Shown: positions 1 to 7,876, counted from the first letter of the stretch. The stretch: DNA of 64,000 bases from CAZSBG01 sp964605145 (GCA_964605145.1 CAZSBG010000011.1:31253-95252), one strand, 5' to 3'. Translations and numbers: made by a program. The notes: generated by a model not told the origin, from the sequence alone.

Positions 1-63
1 GGGATGCTGGAACGGATGCTTGCAGAGGTTAAGGGTAAAACAATAATCTCCATACAAGAATAA
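1..63 (+). CDS. 3' end of an unidentified gene, cut by the window edge
   Basis: The first frame is open from base 1 and stops at TAA 61-63, giving a 20-residue tail that ends in TIISIQE. Too little is left to assign a family. Its stop lies 28 bases before the attC-like site at 91-160, which is the usual spacing for the last gene of an integron cassette, so it is probably the gene of the preceding cassette. That is an inference from position only. Confidence 0.4.
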   Translation, partial: GMLERMLAEVKGKTIISIQE

Positions 64-90
64 AAATGTGCGTGTGGAGTTAGTGAAATG

Positions 91-160
91 GGCTAACAAA
101 TCGCTGCACTGGATTTTCACTCCGCTGCGCTCCGTGAAAACCAGTGAGCTTGGGTTAGCA
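91..160 (+). other. attC-like integron recombination site 1
   Basis: A 70-base imperfect palindrome starts with GGCTAACA and ends with GTTAGCA. The inner arms CGCTGCACTGGATTTTCAC and GTGAAAACCAGTGAGC pair except for single unpaired bases on the left arm (the A after CACTGG and the G before CACTGG). This matches the extrahelical bases of folded attC sites. The outer arms match the simple-site pattern (core AAC...GTT). Cleavage is expected between G154 and T155. No integrase gene is in the window. Confidence 0.78.
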
Positions 161-223
161 GTTAAATTTGCATGAAAGTACAATATAAGAACTATAATTT
201 TGACTTTTGAATAAGAAGAATTA

Positions 224-1411
224 ATGCAAAGATTATTTAATCCAATACGATTCAAACCGTTTCGAAAATTACTATCCTTAATTCTATCTTCTTTCATAAT
301 TTGGTCAAATTGCACTAAATCAAACTCAAATTATCCTATTGAAAAACGAATCGAAAATGACACTGAAATTTGGATTAATCCTGAATATCCTAAACATTCA
401 AACCAAAACTATGAACTAAATGAAATTCTCTCAATTGGCGAAGTTGAAGGTGATACAAACTATATATTCAATTATCTTTTTGATTTAAATATCGACAAAG
501 ACTTCAATATTTATACACTTGATTATTCAGATCAGAAAGTCAGGATTTATGATAAAAATGGAATTTTTCTAAATTCATTTGGAAGGCGAGGCCAAGGACC
601 AGGAGAATTTATAGAACCAACGCGAATATTGATTAATTCAAAATCTCAAATAATAATTTATGATCAAAAATCAGAACGAATAACTTATTTTACAAAAGAT
701 GGAAATTATATTTCTGACTTTACAATTGGAGACTATGCTAAATCCACCAAAGTTATAGGAATTGATCAAGAGGATAATTTCTATATTACGCAAAGATTAT
801 CTTGGAATTATTCAAACGGAAAAGAAAGACGCTCATTTAGCCGTGTAACAAACACTGGGGAGATTTTAAACAGCATCACAGAATTATTTGGGCAAAATGG
901 CACAAAAAATACAGTCAGTGGAGGACTGTGGAATACTGGTTATGAGCATGGTGCGATCAATTATGCAGTATCCAATTCGGGTCGTTTAATCGTCGGTGAA
1001 TCCTCGAAATACTTATTTTCGATATTTGATAAATTTGGTAATTTAAAAAAGAAATTTGGAAGGCAGTATAATCAGATTCCTCTAACTTTAGAGGATAAGC
1101 AAAGATTAACTAAAGATCCTAAAAGAATGTCTCTTTTACCATCCACCAAACCAGCCTTTAAGATATCCTGGTATCGTTTTTTTATAGATGACATCAATGA
1201 TTTCTGGGTCCAGACTTTTGAAAAAGAAAATGAGGGAATAACATTTGATATATTTGACCAAGAAGGAGTATATAAGAACAAAATATTTATACAAACAAAA
1301 GATGGCCGATTGAAACCGATATTTGTTAATAATGATATTTTATATACAATACATCTTGATATAGATGGTGTAAATCGGGTCAAAAAATATAAGATTTTAA
1401 CGGTCAACTAA
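224..1411 (+). CDS. six-bladed beta-propeller (NHL/DUF4934-like) protein, likely secreted, in an integron cassette
   Basis: The 395-aa product has a basic N-terminus, a hydrophobic stretch (about residues 15-28) and a cysteine at the end of WSNC, a weak lipobox, so it is probably exported. The body has repeated propeller-blade motifs such as VRIYDKNGIFLNSFG, the loop GRRGQGPGEF typical of bacterial 6-bladed propellers, and later blades YFTKDGNYISDF and FDIFDQEGVYKNK. No catalytic residues are evident; these proteins usually act in binding or scaffolding, and the ligand is unknown. The gene is visibly more AT-rich than the central genes. It is the only gene between two attC-like sites and has no obvious promoter. 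A cassette gene of nearly 1.2 kb is on the long side. Confidence 0.75.
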   Translation: MQRLFNPIRFKPFRKLLSLILSSFIIWSNCTKSNSNYPIEKRIENDTEIWINPEYPKHSNQNYELNEILSIGEVEGDTNYIFNYLFDLNIDKDFNIYTLDYSDQKVRIYDKNGIFLNSFGRRGQGPGEFIEPTRILINSKSQIIIYDQKSERITYFTKDGNYISDFTIGDYAKSTKVIGIDQEDNFYITQRLSWNYSNGKERRSFSRVTNTGEILNSITELFGQNGTKNTVSGGLWNTGYEHGAINYAVSNSGRLIVGESSKYLFSIFDKFGNLKKKFGRQYNQIPLTLEDKQRLTKDPKRMSLLPSTKPAFKISWYRFFIDDINDFWVQTFEKENEGITFDIFDQEGVYKNKIFIQTKDGRLKPIFVNNDILYTIHLDIDGVNRVKKYKILTVN

Positions 1412-1436
1412 ACATTTACTTTTGTGGTAAAAAAAC

Positions 1437-1569
1437 TGCTAACAACGGCTTCAACGCCGACCCAAAAAGCTGATGATTTTTTGGATTTTGGAGTGGTTTT
1501 GGATCAAATTTATTGCAATTAACAAGTTTGTCTCCTGCTTTTTTGGCGGGTTAAGCCTGGCGTTAAATA
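1437..1569 (+). other. attC-like integron recombination site 2 (long, VCR-like)
   Basis: The site starts TGCTAACAACGG and ends GGCGTTAAAT; GTTAAAT fits the R' consensus GTTRRRY. The inner arms GGCTTCAACGCC and GGGTTAAGCC pair with one unpaired C on the left arm, and a longer stem (CCAAAAAGC with GCTTTTTTGG) follows inside. The left outer arm AACTGCTAAC (1434-1443) is the exact reverse complement of GTTAGCAGTT at 154-163 in site 1. This is expected because the cassette was once a circle closed at its own attC. The cassette would span 155-1562. Confidence 0.75.
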
Positions 1570-1803
1570 GTCCGTTTCTTGCACATCATCTTGGTTTTAA
1601 TTTTCTATTTTAAAATAAAAAGGTTATGATTAGGAGTAAGAATGATTTGGAATCTAAATCAGTTATTTCTTGTTTCAAATTCAAAAATTACATAGAATTC
1701 AATGCACCTGTGGTTTATATACCATTAATTGAATTTTTAGATTGAAGAAAATATCGTAAAGCAAGAATAGTTTGCAGGCTGTTTTAAAAAGATTAAAATA
1801 TAG

Positions 1804-2062
1804 TTAGTTAAACAACTCAGAATGAGAGCCCGTTCTTTCTAAAATAAGTGCATCATTGGTTTTCTTGTAAATTAAAATCCAGTCCGGTTCGATATGGCAA
1901 TCCCGGTAGCCTTTGAATTCACCGATCAATGGATGATCTTTATATTTGGGTTCCAATTTATTTTCAGTCAGCAATTTTTTCAACCAGCGCTTTTAATTTA
2001 TCAATATCTTTGTTTTGTTTTTTTATTCTTTTGTAATCCCGTTTAAATTGGCTCGAATAAAT
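1804..2062 (-). pseudogene. YafQ/RelE-family mRNA-interferase toxin, frameshifted remnant
   Basis: Translated from 2062 downwards this gives IYSSQFKRDYKRIKKQ, then a frame break in a run of six T at 1975-1980, then LLTENKLEPKYKDHPLIGEF, GYRDCHIEPDWILIYK and ERTGSHSELFN followed by TAA. This is the classic YafQ-family layout, with the RDCHIEPDWILIY block and the C-terminal GSHSELF. The gene is dead on two counts: one extra base in the homopolymer, and an in-frame TAA (2063-2065) with no start codon before IYSSQF. A sequencing error could explain the first defect but not both. Confidence 0.75.
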
Positions 2063-2067
2063 TTATC

Positions 2068-2124
2068 TCAACTATCAAGCTCCTTGAAAAGTTCATCCAC
2101 TGTATTTGCGCTGTGAAGTTCCTG
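2068..2124 (-). pseudogene. C-terminal tail of the cognate RelB/DinJ-type antitoxin
   Basis: The last codons read HSANTVDELFKELDS followed by TGA, a typical tail of RelB/DinJ-type antitoxins, and lie immediately upstream of the toxin remnant on the same strand. The rest of the antitoxin gene is missing. It is replaced by the methylase tail on the opposite strand, so a deletion joined two unrelated sequences at about 2110-2130. Confidence 0.5.
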
Positions 2125-2316
2125 GCAATTAATCAGAAACCATTTATTGTCCTTGTTGACTATATCCTCGCCATCACCAAAGACGCCGATTATCTGCAAA
2201 ACCAGCAAAAGCAGGTGCAGGTCAAGGAATACGAAAGACAAACCGACCAAATGATCTATGAACCCTACGGCCTGACCGAGGAGGAGATCAAGATCGTAGA
2301 AGGAGCAACAAAATGA
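2113..2316 (+). pseudogene. C-terminal tail of an N6-adenine DNA methylase / type IIG restriction-modification protein
   Basis: From about 2128 the frame reads PFIVLVDYILAITK and later QTDQMIYEPYGLTEEEIKIV. This resembles the C-terminal end of Eco57I/TaqI-type methylases, where a PFIxLVDxI segment is followed by DxxVYxLYGLTxEEI. The large catalytic part is absent, so this is a truncated remnant, and the methionine at 2113 is probably not an authentic start. Its stop overlaps the start of the next reading frame (ATGA, 2313-2316), which suggests the two were once operon neighbours. Confidence 0.6.
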
Positions 2317-2742
2317 CCCGACCATCCGACACATCCGAAATTGTCCTTTATCAAACCGAGGACGGCAAAATAAAGATAGACACGGTCTTTCAGGATGAAA
2401 CCATCTGGCTGACCCAGGCGAAAATGGCAGAGTTGTTTGATGTAAAACGCCCCGCTGTCACCAGGCATCTGAAAAACATCTTTGAAAGCGGAGAACTGGA
2501 CGAGCAAGTGGTCAGTTCCATTTTGGAACATACCACTCGGCACGGGGCCATTGAAAATAAAACGCAAACAAAGCAGGTAAAATACTACAACCTCGATGCC
2601 ATTCTGAAATTCGATGAGCAGGAATTGCTGACTCATGCAGGGAAAGCGAAAAACAGCCGAGGCGCGAGCTGCCGACGAGGAAGACTTGCGAGAGCTGGAA
2701 CAATTAGAAAAAAAGCTGATTGAAAAGCGAGATAAGGAATAA
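2313..2742 (+). pseudogene. RhuM-family (virulence-associated) protein, broken
   Basis: The first ~100 residues match the RhuM family: IVLYQTEDGKIKIDTVFQDE, WLTQAKMAELFDVKRPAVTR and HLKNIFESGELDE, an N-terminal DNA-binding-like domain often found near restriction or toxin genes. The sequence then jumps to the family's C-terminal motif ELLTHAGK. A one-base shift near 2655 moves the remaining sensible reading (ARAADEEDLRELEQLEKK) to another frame that ends at TAA 2740-2742. RhuM proteins are about 330 residues long, so the middle is deleted and the end frameshifted. Confidence 0.65.
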
Positions 2743-2778
2743 ATCGTTGAAAAGGAAACCGAGTGAAAAACGAGAAAC

Positions 2779-2950
2779 GTAACCATTCACAAGGCAGAAA
2801 TTATGATGTTATAAGTTATTGTAATTATGGAGTGCAATCCCTTTATCCTCCAGAGGCGGACAGGTGGATTGCATTACGACGCATAAAGGCGTCGCACTCC
2901 AACACCTTATATCGTAAAGGATTTATGACGATTACCCTGTGAACGGTTAC
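2779..2950. repeat. 172-bp palindrome-rich element with 16-bp terminal inverted repeats
   Basis: The ends GTAACCATTCACAAGG (2779-2794) and CCCTGTGAACGGTTAC (2935-2950) are inverted repeats matching at 14 of 16 positions. Inside are TGCAATCC...GGATTGCA and GACGCATAAAGGCGTC, which can form hairpins. No open frame and no clear target duplication are seen. It may be a non-autonomous mobile element or a structured intergenic repeat. It lacks the single unpaired bases of attC sites. Confidence 0.6.
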
Positions 2951-3049
2951 AGTTCAGCAGATAGTATTAAATATTCAGCATTTAATATCGCTGTAATGGA
3001 AGGAAATTAGGAGGCCGTAAATGTGGGAATAGCAGGCTACCCATATCTC

Positions 3050-3151
3050 ATCCCTACGGGATTTTTTTAATGTTGAATTATGACAAACCGCGCAGCGGTG
3101 AAATATTTGTAGCATATTTTGTCGTTCTTATCTGTAAAACCACGGAGTGGT
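3050..3151. repeat. cluster of short hairpin repeats
   Basis: Three short perfect or near-perfect palindromes occur at regular spacing: ATCCCTACGGGAT (3050-3062), ACCGCGCAGCGGT (3087-3099) and ACCACGGAGTGGT (3139-3151). The two ACC...GGT units are followed by the similar text GAAAT. This resembles the interspersed hairpin repeats found in many FCB-group genomes. A similar cluster lies at 57955-58100. Confidence 0.5.
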
Positions 3152-3210
3152 GAAATAAAAGTACATGAAAAATTCACTGAAAAAAATTTTCATTGTCTTA
3201 AAATATTTCT

Positions 3211-3238
3211 TTGTGTTGTACAATAATAACGTTATATT
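3211..3238 (+). promoter_or_regulatory. possible promoter upstream of the rsbW-like gene
   Basis: TTGTGT (3211-3216) and TATATT (3233-3238) are 16 bases apart. The text GTTATATTTAC around the -10 recurs in the better candidate before pfk (61728-61733). It lies about 400 bases from the start codon, so the assignment is weak. Confidence 0.25.
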
Positions 3239-3632
3239 TACACAATAACACTGATGATGTTATCGAGCAAAAAATATTCTATCACGAGATTTAGCATGAG
3301 TTATTCAAATATTTCAACTTAAACATATATAACTAAATGTTATTAAAAAGATTAACGAGATGTGTGAAATTTAACAGAATTTGATATAACGAATTCTGAA
3401 TTAAGCACCATTCAGGCTATCTGGATTCCTTAATGAATTACAATGAATAATCCAGGTTAGAAGATACAAAACCAAATCACCATGCGCGTATTTGTTATTT
3501 GATTTTTGTGTTTTGGAATTTCTGGTTTATCCAGTTTAGAATTGTGATTACGATTAAGATTGTGAGTAGGAGTAAGAAGGATTAGAGTTATCGTTTAAAT
3601 TAATATTTTAATCACCCACAAGGAACTTCCTC
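3239..3632. other. AT-rich intergenic stretch without recognisable genes
   Basis: No open frame with family resemblance was found on either strand. The text GATTAAGATTGTGAGTAGG (about 3552-3575) resembles the GATTAAGATTATGATTAAG runs at 55664-55734. Confidence 0.4.
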
Positions 3633-4046
3633 ATGGCAGAAAAGATTGAAATTAAAATACCGGCGCGGCCGAAATTTTTGAAAATCGTCAGATCGGCAGT
3701 GAGTCACGTGTGCGAGCGAATTGGCTTCTCCCGGGACGAGGTGAACAACATCACGCTTGCCGTGGATGAGGCGTGCAGCAATATCATCAAGCACGCGTAC
3801 TGCGGGCCCACGGACGATTTTATCGAAGCGACCATCAACATTCACGACGATCGGTTGGAGGTTCTGTTGCGGGATTTTGGCGCTAAAGCCAATCCGAAAA
3901 AAATCAAGCCGCGAAAGCTGGATGATGTGCGGCCCGGCGGATTGGGCGTGCATTTGATTAAATCTGTCATGGATGTGGTTAATTACGACAATGATGTGAA
4001 TGAAGGGAATTTGTTGCAGTTGATTAAGTATATTCAAAAACATTGA
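3633..4046 (+). CDS. RsbW/SpoIIAB-like serine-protein kinase (anti-sigma factor type ATPase)
   Basis: The 137-aa protein has the HATPase_c_2 fold of GHKL anti-sigma kinases. The N-box is VDEACSNIIKHAY (residues 44-56; E46 and N50 for catalysis and Mg). The G1 box is LRDFG (79-83) and the G2 box RPGGLGVH (100-107). Such proteins bind ATP, phosphorylate a STAS-domain antagonist and sequester a sigma factor or other partner in the cytoplasm. The next gene, 9 bases downstream, is exactly such a STAS protein, so this is a partner-switching pair. No sigma factor or PP2C phosphatase gene is in the window. The start is supported by AAGGA eight bases upstream. Confidence 0.88.
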   Translation: MAEKIEIKIPARPKFLKIVRSAVSHVCERIGFSRDEVNNITLAVDEACSNIIKHAYCGPTDDFIEATINIHDDRLEVLLRDFGAKANPKKIKPRKLDDVRPGGLGVHLIKSVMDVVNYDNDVNEGNLLQLIKYIQKH

Positions 4047-4055
4047 AGGAGTCCC

Positions 4056-4394
4056 ATGGAAGTTGAGGTTCTTAAAAAAGGCAGTGTCGCAATTCTGCAA
4101 ATCAGTGGAGATGTTGACCTGTATTCTTCACCCCGGGTGCGTGAACAGATTGTAAATTTGATAGATAAGAAGAATCCTAATCTTTTGGTGAATTTGGCCG
4201 ACGTAACGTATATGGACAGCTCCGGCGTGGCCACGCTGGTGGAGGCGCTTCAATTGACCAACAAAAAAGGCGGGAAATTGAAGCTGTACAATCTGGGTCA
4301 CGCCATTCGCGATGTGTTCGAACTGAGCCGGCTGGATAAGGTGTTCGATATTTGCGAGAGCGAAGAGAAGGCGCTTGCGGGATTGGGGAAGTAG
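4056..4394 (+). CDS. STAS-domain anti-sigma-factor antagonist (RsbV/SpoIIAA-like; possible MlaB-like role)
   Basis: The 112-aa protein is a single STAS domain. The motif YMDSSGVATL (residues 52-61) carries the serine pair S55/S56, where RsbW-type kinases phosphorylate. It starts 9 bases after the rsbW-like gene with a good AAGGAG site, so the two are co-transcribed. Two readings are possible: an antagonist of the neighbouring kinase, or a cytoplasmic STAS subunit of the Mla transporter encoded just downstream, since MlaB is also a STAS protein. The intact DSSG phospho-site and the kinase neighbour favour the first. Confidence 0.88.
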   Translation: MEVEVLKKGSVAILQISGDVDLYSSPRVREQIVNLIDKKNPNLLVNLADVTYMDSSGVATLVEALQLTNKKGGKLKLYNLGHAIRDVFELSRLDKVFDICESEEKALAGLGK

Positions 4395-4500
4395 CGGGGG
4401 AAGCTATCAGCGATCAGCTTGAAGAATTAGCCTTTTTCAATAAGTTAATTCGGAAACGTCCTTCCACGCAGACAGATTGTGTGCAAATATAAAAACACCT

Positions 4501-4591
4501 GTCATTTCGAATGCGGCGAAGCGAAATGAAAAATCTGGATGAAAGGAAAAACTGGCATATAAACAGATTCCTCGCTGCGCTTCGGAATGAC
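4501..4591. repeat. GTCATT-family inverted-repeat element, copy 1
   Basis: The ends GTCATTTCGAA and TTCGGAATGAC are inverted repeats over 11 bases (one mismatch). The interior contains AAATCTGG and CAGATTCCTCGC, shared with copies at 5611-5700, 46922-47020 and 52700-52845. It sits in the 338-base gap between the STAS gene and mlaE, which otherwise holds only AT-rich sequence. Confidence 0.55.
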
Positions 4592-4732
4592 ACAATTTTG
4601 TAAATTTATGGTTTTCATACAATGTGCGAGTTTAAGGATGAAATGACTGCTTGTCCTTTTGCTTTCACATACACGTACGAATTATTGGCTACAATGCGCA
4701 AATAATCACTGGGCTTAAATTAAATAAAATTC

Positions 4733-5539
4733 ATGAATATAATCAAACAAACATTCGGTTCCACCGGGCGGATGATGTTGACTGCGGTCAGCCACACCGC
4801 GCGGATTATTTCCCTGACCCGGGATGCGCTGTACTGGACTTTTGTGGCGCCATTCAAGGGCCGGGGAGGCGTTCGCTGGCAGAGCACGATTCAGCAAATG
4901 GTGCTCATCGGCTTCAACTCCATTCCCATCGTGGCGGTGATTTGCTTCTTCGTCGGGCTGATTATGGCCATGCAGGCGGCGTATCAATTGGAGCGGTTTG
5001 GCGCGTCCATTTACGTGGCCGATCTGGTCGGCGTTTCCATGACCCGCGAATTAGGCCCGCTGCTCACGGCGATCATCATTGCCGGGCGAAGCGGTTCGGC
5101 CATTGCCGCGGAAATTGGGACGATGAAAGTCAACGAAGAAATCGACGCGCTGCAGACGATGGGATTCAACCCGGTTCGCTTTCTGGTCGTTCCCCGGCTG
5201 CTGGCGCTGATCATTGTGCTGCCGTGCCTGGCGCTCATTGCCGATGTCGTTGGAATTTTGGGCGGATTTTTTCTTGCCGTGACCAATTTGAATATTTCGT
5301 TCGTTCGCTATTTCAATCAAACCGCTGAAGCGCTGGTGATGAAAGACCTCATCACCGGCCTGGTGAAAACGTTCTTCTTCGCCACCATCATCGCGCAGGT
5401 GGGCAGCTACCAGGGCTCCATCGTGGAAGGCGGCGCTGAAGGCGTTGGCAAATCGACGACCACGTCGGTGGTGACATCGATATTTTTGATCATCATAGCG
5501 GATTTGCTGTGTACGATGTTTTTTTATTCGACGTTGTGA
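4733..5539 (+). CDS. mlaE: MlaE-family ABC transporter permease
   Basis: The 268-aa inner-membrane protein has the MlaE/YrbE permease features: an amphipathic N-terminus, then hydrophobic helices around residues 62-85, 103-120, 147-185 and 235-265. The conserved block GVSMTRELGPLLTAIIIAGR is followed by SGSAIAAEIGTMKVNEEIDA. With the ATPase and MCE protein downstream it should form an Mla-type transporter moving phospholipids between the inner and outer membranes. Length and motifs are normal. The ribosome site is poor, so start choice rests on family length. A palindromic repeat separates it from the ATPase gene. Confidence 0.93.
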   Translation: MNIIKQTFGSTGRMMLTAVSHTARIISLTRDALYWTFVAPFKGRGGVRWQSTIQQMVLIGFNSIPIVAVICFFVGLIMAMQAAYQLERFGASIYVADLVGVSMTRELGPLLTAIIIAGRSGSAIAAEIGTMKVNEEIDALQTMGFNPVRFLVVPRLLALIIVLPCLALIADVVGILGGFFLAVTNLNISFVRYFNQTAEALVMKDLITGLVKTFFFATIIAQVGSYQGSIVEGGAEGVGKSTTTSVVTSIFLIIIADLLCTMFFYSTL

Positions 5540-5610
5540 TTGAGTAAGACTGAAACACTAAAATGTCGGGGTTGTATCAAAAGTACTGAAGTTGAACTTT
5601 AACGTAGTTT

Positions 5611-5700
5611 GTCATTCCTGATGCCCTGTGGCGAATTCAGGAATCTCCTTGCCTGGCCAGACGAGATTCCTGCATTCCACTTCGTTCCAGCAGGAATGAC
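5611..5700. repeat. GTCATT-family inverted-repeat element, copy 2, inside the mla cluster
   Basis: The ends GTCATTCCTG and CAGGAATGAC are perfect 10-base inverted repeats. Inside, AGGAATCTC and GAGATTCCT form a second stem. It fills the 198-base gap between mlaE and mlaF and would fold in the transcript if the genes are co-transcribed. Confidence 0.6.
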
Positions 5701-5737
5701 ATCATTCAGGAAAATAATTTGATTTATTGATAATTTT

Positions 5738-6538
5738 ATGAAAAAAACTGAACCCATCATAGAAATCCGAAACCTGGAAACCCATTACGGATCGCGCAAG
5801 GTGCTGGATGGAATTAACCTGCAAATTATGCCCGGCGAAACCATGACGATTCTCGGTCGGTCCGGCTGCGGAAAAAGCACGCTGCTCAGGCACATGATTG
5901 GATTGTCGCGGCCCACTGCCGGCGAAATTCTCATCAAAGGGCAGAACATTACTGCAATGTCCGAACAGGAAATGCTGACCATTCGGAAGAAAATCGGCAT
6001 GCTGTTTCAGGGCGCGGCGCTGTTCAATTCAATGTCCGTTGGCGATAATGTCGCGCTGCCGCTTCGCGAGCACACGAAACTGGAAGATTCGACCATAAAA
6101 ATCATGACGCGCATGAAACTGGATCAGGTCGGGCTCAGCGGCTTCGATGATTTTCTGCCGGCCCAGCTTTCCGGAGGAATGAAAAAACGCGCTGCGCTGG
6201 CCCGCGCCATTGCCATGGATCCGGATATTCTGTTCTGCGACGAACCGTCGGCCGGGCTGGATCCCATTGTGGCGGTGGGCATCGACCATTTAATTTTGAA
6301 ATTGAAAAAAGCGTTTCACATGACCATCGTCATCGTCACCCACGAAATGGAATCGGTGAATTTGATTGCCGACCGTGTGGCGTTGTTAGATGGCGGGAAG
6401 ATAATCGCGCTGGGCACTGTGGGCGACCTGAAAAAATCGGACGATCCAAGGGTTCAGCAATTTTTTAACAGAATGCCCGATCCCGAGGAAATTGACAGAG
6501 ATAGTTATTTTAATTCGCTGGTCGGGGAACCGGGGTAG
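5738..6538 (+). CDS. mlaF: MlaF-family ABC transporter ATP-binding protein
   Basis: The 266-aa cytoplasmic ATPase energises the Mla-type transporter. Walker A is GRSGCGKST (residues 40-48), the Q-loop Q91, the signature LSGGM (144-148), Walker B ILFCDE (164-169, catalytic E169) and the H-loop H202 in THE. LFNSMSVGDNVALPLRE is characteristic of the MlaF/Ttg2A branch. All catalytic residues are present. It lies between mlaE (198 bases upstream) and mlaD (343 bases downstream), both gaps being occupied by repeats. The ribosome site is weak. Confidence 0.93.
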   Translation: MKKTEPIIEIRNLETHYGSRKVLDGINLQIMPGETMTILGRSGCGKSTLLRHMIGLSRPTAGEILIKGQNITAMSEQEMLTIRKKIGMLFQGAALFNSMSVGDNVALPLREHTKLEDSTIKIMTRMKLDQVGLSGFDDFLPAQLSGGMKKRAALARAIAMDPDILFCDEPSAGLDPIVAVGIDHLILKLKKAFHMTIVIVTHEMESVNLIADRVALLDGGKIIALGTVGDLKKSDDPRVQQFFNRMPDPEEIDRDSYFNSLVGEPG

Positions 6539-6564
6539 TTAGTGGTGAATGGTGATTTGTGGAT

Positions 6565-6797
6565 TTGATATTGGATGTTTGATATTAGATATTGGATATT
6601 AGATATTAGATATTAGATATTGGATATTAGATATTGGATATTGGAAATTAGATATTAGATATTAGATATTGGATATTGGATATTAGATATTAGATATTGG
6701 ATATTGGATATTAGATATTGGATATTGGATGTTTGATATTAGATATTGGATATTAGATATTGGATATTGGAAATTGGATATGCGATATTCGATACCC
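6565..6797 (+). repeat. 7-bp tandem repeat array (GATATTR, ~30 copies)
   Basis: About 230 bases consist of back-to-back heptamers GATATTA or GATATTG with a few variants (GAAATTA, GATGTTT, GATATGC). The unit length is not a multiple of three, and the array is non-coding. It lies between mlaF and mlaD and ends about 85 bases before the mlaD start. Copy number in such arrays is usually unstable. Confidence 0.85.
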
Positions 6798-6861
6798 AAT
6801 TACCAGTTACCACTCACCAGTAACCAGTACCCAATCACCAGTAACCAGTTACCAATCACCA
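6798..6861 (+). repeat. second tandem repeat, ~21-bp unit (ACCAGTAACCAGTTACCAATC-like)
   Basis: About three diverged copies of CCAGTAACCAGTxxCCAATCA abut the heptamer array and end 20 bases before the mlaD start codon, next to its ribosome site (GCAGGAG). Confidence 0.7.
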
Positions 6862-6881
6862 AGTAGCAGGAGTTAGCATCA

Positions 6882-7778
6882 ATGGAATATCGCCCGAATG
6901 AGATAAAAGCAGGATGTCTGGTAATTTTCAGTGTCATTTTATTAGTGGCATTTTTAATTGTCATTTCCGGGCTGGACCTGTTTAAATCGACGAAAATTTA
7001 TTTCGCTCGATTTCAAAATACCAGCGGACTGGAAGTGGGTTCACTGGTTCGCTTTGGCGGCATGGAAATCGGAAAGGTGAAAGATGTTCGCATTGCGCCG
7101 GATAATAATTCACAAATCGAATTCGCGCTGGAAGTAGACGAAGAAATTCCCATCAAGGAAGATTCCGAAGCGCTGATTACCTCCATTGGAATTATGGGCG
7201 AATATTATATCGAGGTGACGACCGGCACGCCCAATTCAGAACTGCTGCCGTCCGGCAGTATGCTTCAATGCCGGGAACTGCTCCCCATGATGATGCTGAC
7301 AGAATCGGTGGATAAAATTACGCAGCAGCTATCCGTGACTATTGAGAGCGTGAATAAAATTTTGGGCGATGAAAATCAGCAGCAAATTCACCAGTTGTTT
7401 GTCAATTTGAATCAACTGCTGGAAGACAATCAACAGGCAGTGTCCTCCATGATGGTAAATATGAATGCGGTGCTGGCCGATTTGAACCGAATGGGTGATA
7501 AACTGGACACGCTGCTGTTGGATAACCAGGAGAGCATCACCGGGGCTATCGGAAAGTTAGAGCAAACGCTGACCAATTCTCAGGCGCTCATTCAGGATTT
7601 TCAGCGCACTATGAAAAATGTGGATCAGATGATTGTGACACAAAATGGAAATTATGATCAAATCATGGAAAATTTACGTCGCACCAGCAGTAATTTGGAT
7701 GACTTCACCAAATCGATAAAAGAAAAGCCGTGGAGCCTTATCCGAAAATCATCGCCAAAGGAGCGAAAGGTGGAGTAA
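6882..7778 (+). CDS. mlaD: MlaD-family MCE-domain protein
   Basis: The 298-aa protein has one N-terminal membrane helix (about residues 12-31) and a single MCE domain (about 38-115) with GLEVGSLVRFGGMEIGKVKD and IGIMGEYYIEVTTG. A long, Gln/Asn-rich helical C-terminus (about 140-290) follows. MCE proteins form hexameric rings that carry lipids across the periplasm with MlaE and MlaF. The extended helical tail is longer than in E. coli MlaD (183 aa) and resembles the helix-rich MCE proteins of other phyla. The AGGAG site supports the start. Confidence 0.9.
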   Translation: MEYRPNEIKAGCLVIFSVILLVAFLIVISGLDLFKSTKIYFARFQNTSGLEVGSLVRFGGMEIGKVKDVRIAPDNNSQIEFALEVDEEIPIKEDSEALITSIGIMGEYYIEVTTGTPNSELLPSGSMLQCRELLPMMMLTESVDKITQQLSVTIESVNKILGDENQQQIHQLFVNLNQLLEDNQQAVSSMMVNMNAVLADLNRMGDKLDTLLLDNQESITGAIGKLEQTLTNSQALIQDFQRTMKNVDQMIVTQNGNYDQIMENLRRTSSNLDDFTKSIKEKPWSLIRKSSPKERKVE

Positions 7779-7876
7779 ACGAAGCAGTGTTTGTCAAACC
7801 GACAGAAAAACTGTTCTGTAAAATCGATAACGAAATTCACGATTATAATTTACAAGCGAATAAAGGATTCAAGAAA

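Noticed and set aside
2779..2950. Possible third attC site because it starts with GTAAC and ends with GTTAC
   Set aside because: The arms pair continuously without the single unpaired bases and spacer of attC sites, and the R'-like end does not complement the R' of site 2 (GTTAAAT). It is kept as an inverted-repeat element.
4651..5328. 225-residue plus-strand frame overlapping mlaE
   Set aside because: It is an out-of-frame overlap of the permease gene, rich in Arg/His/Ala and without hydrophobic helices.
6565..6861. CRISPR-like array
   Set aside because: The units are 7 bp and about 21 bp and directly abut with no unique spacers, so they are simple tandem repeats.
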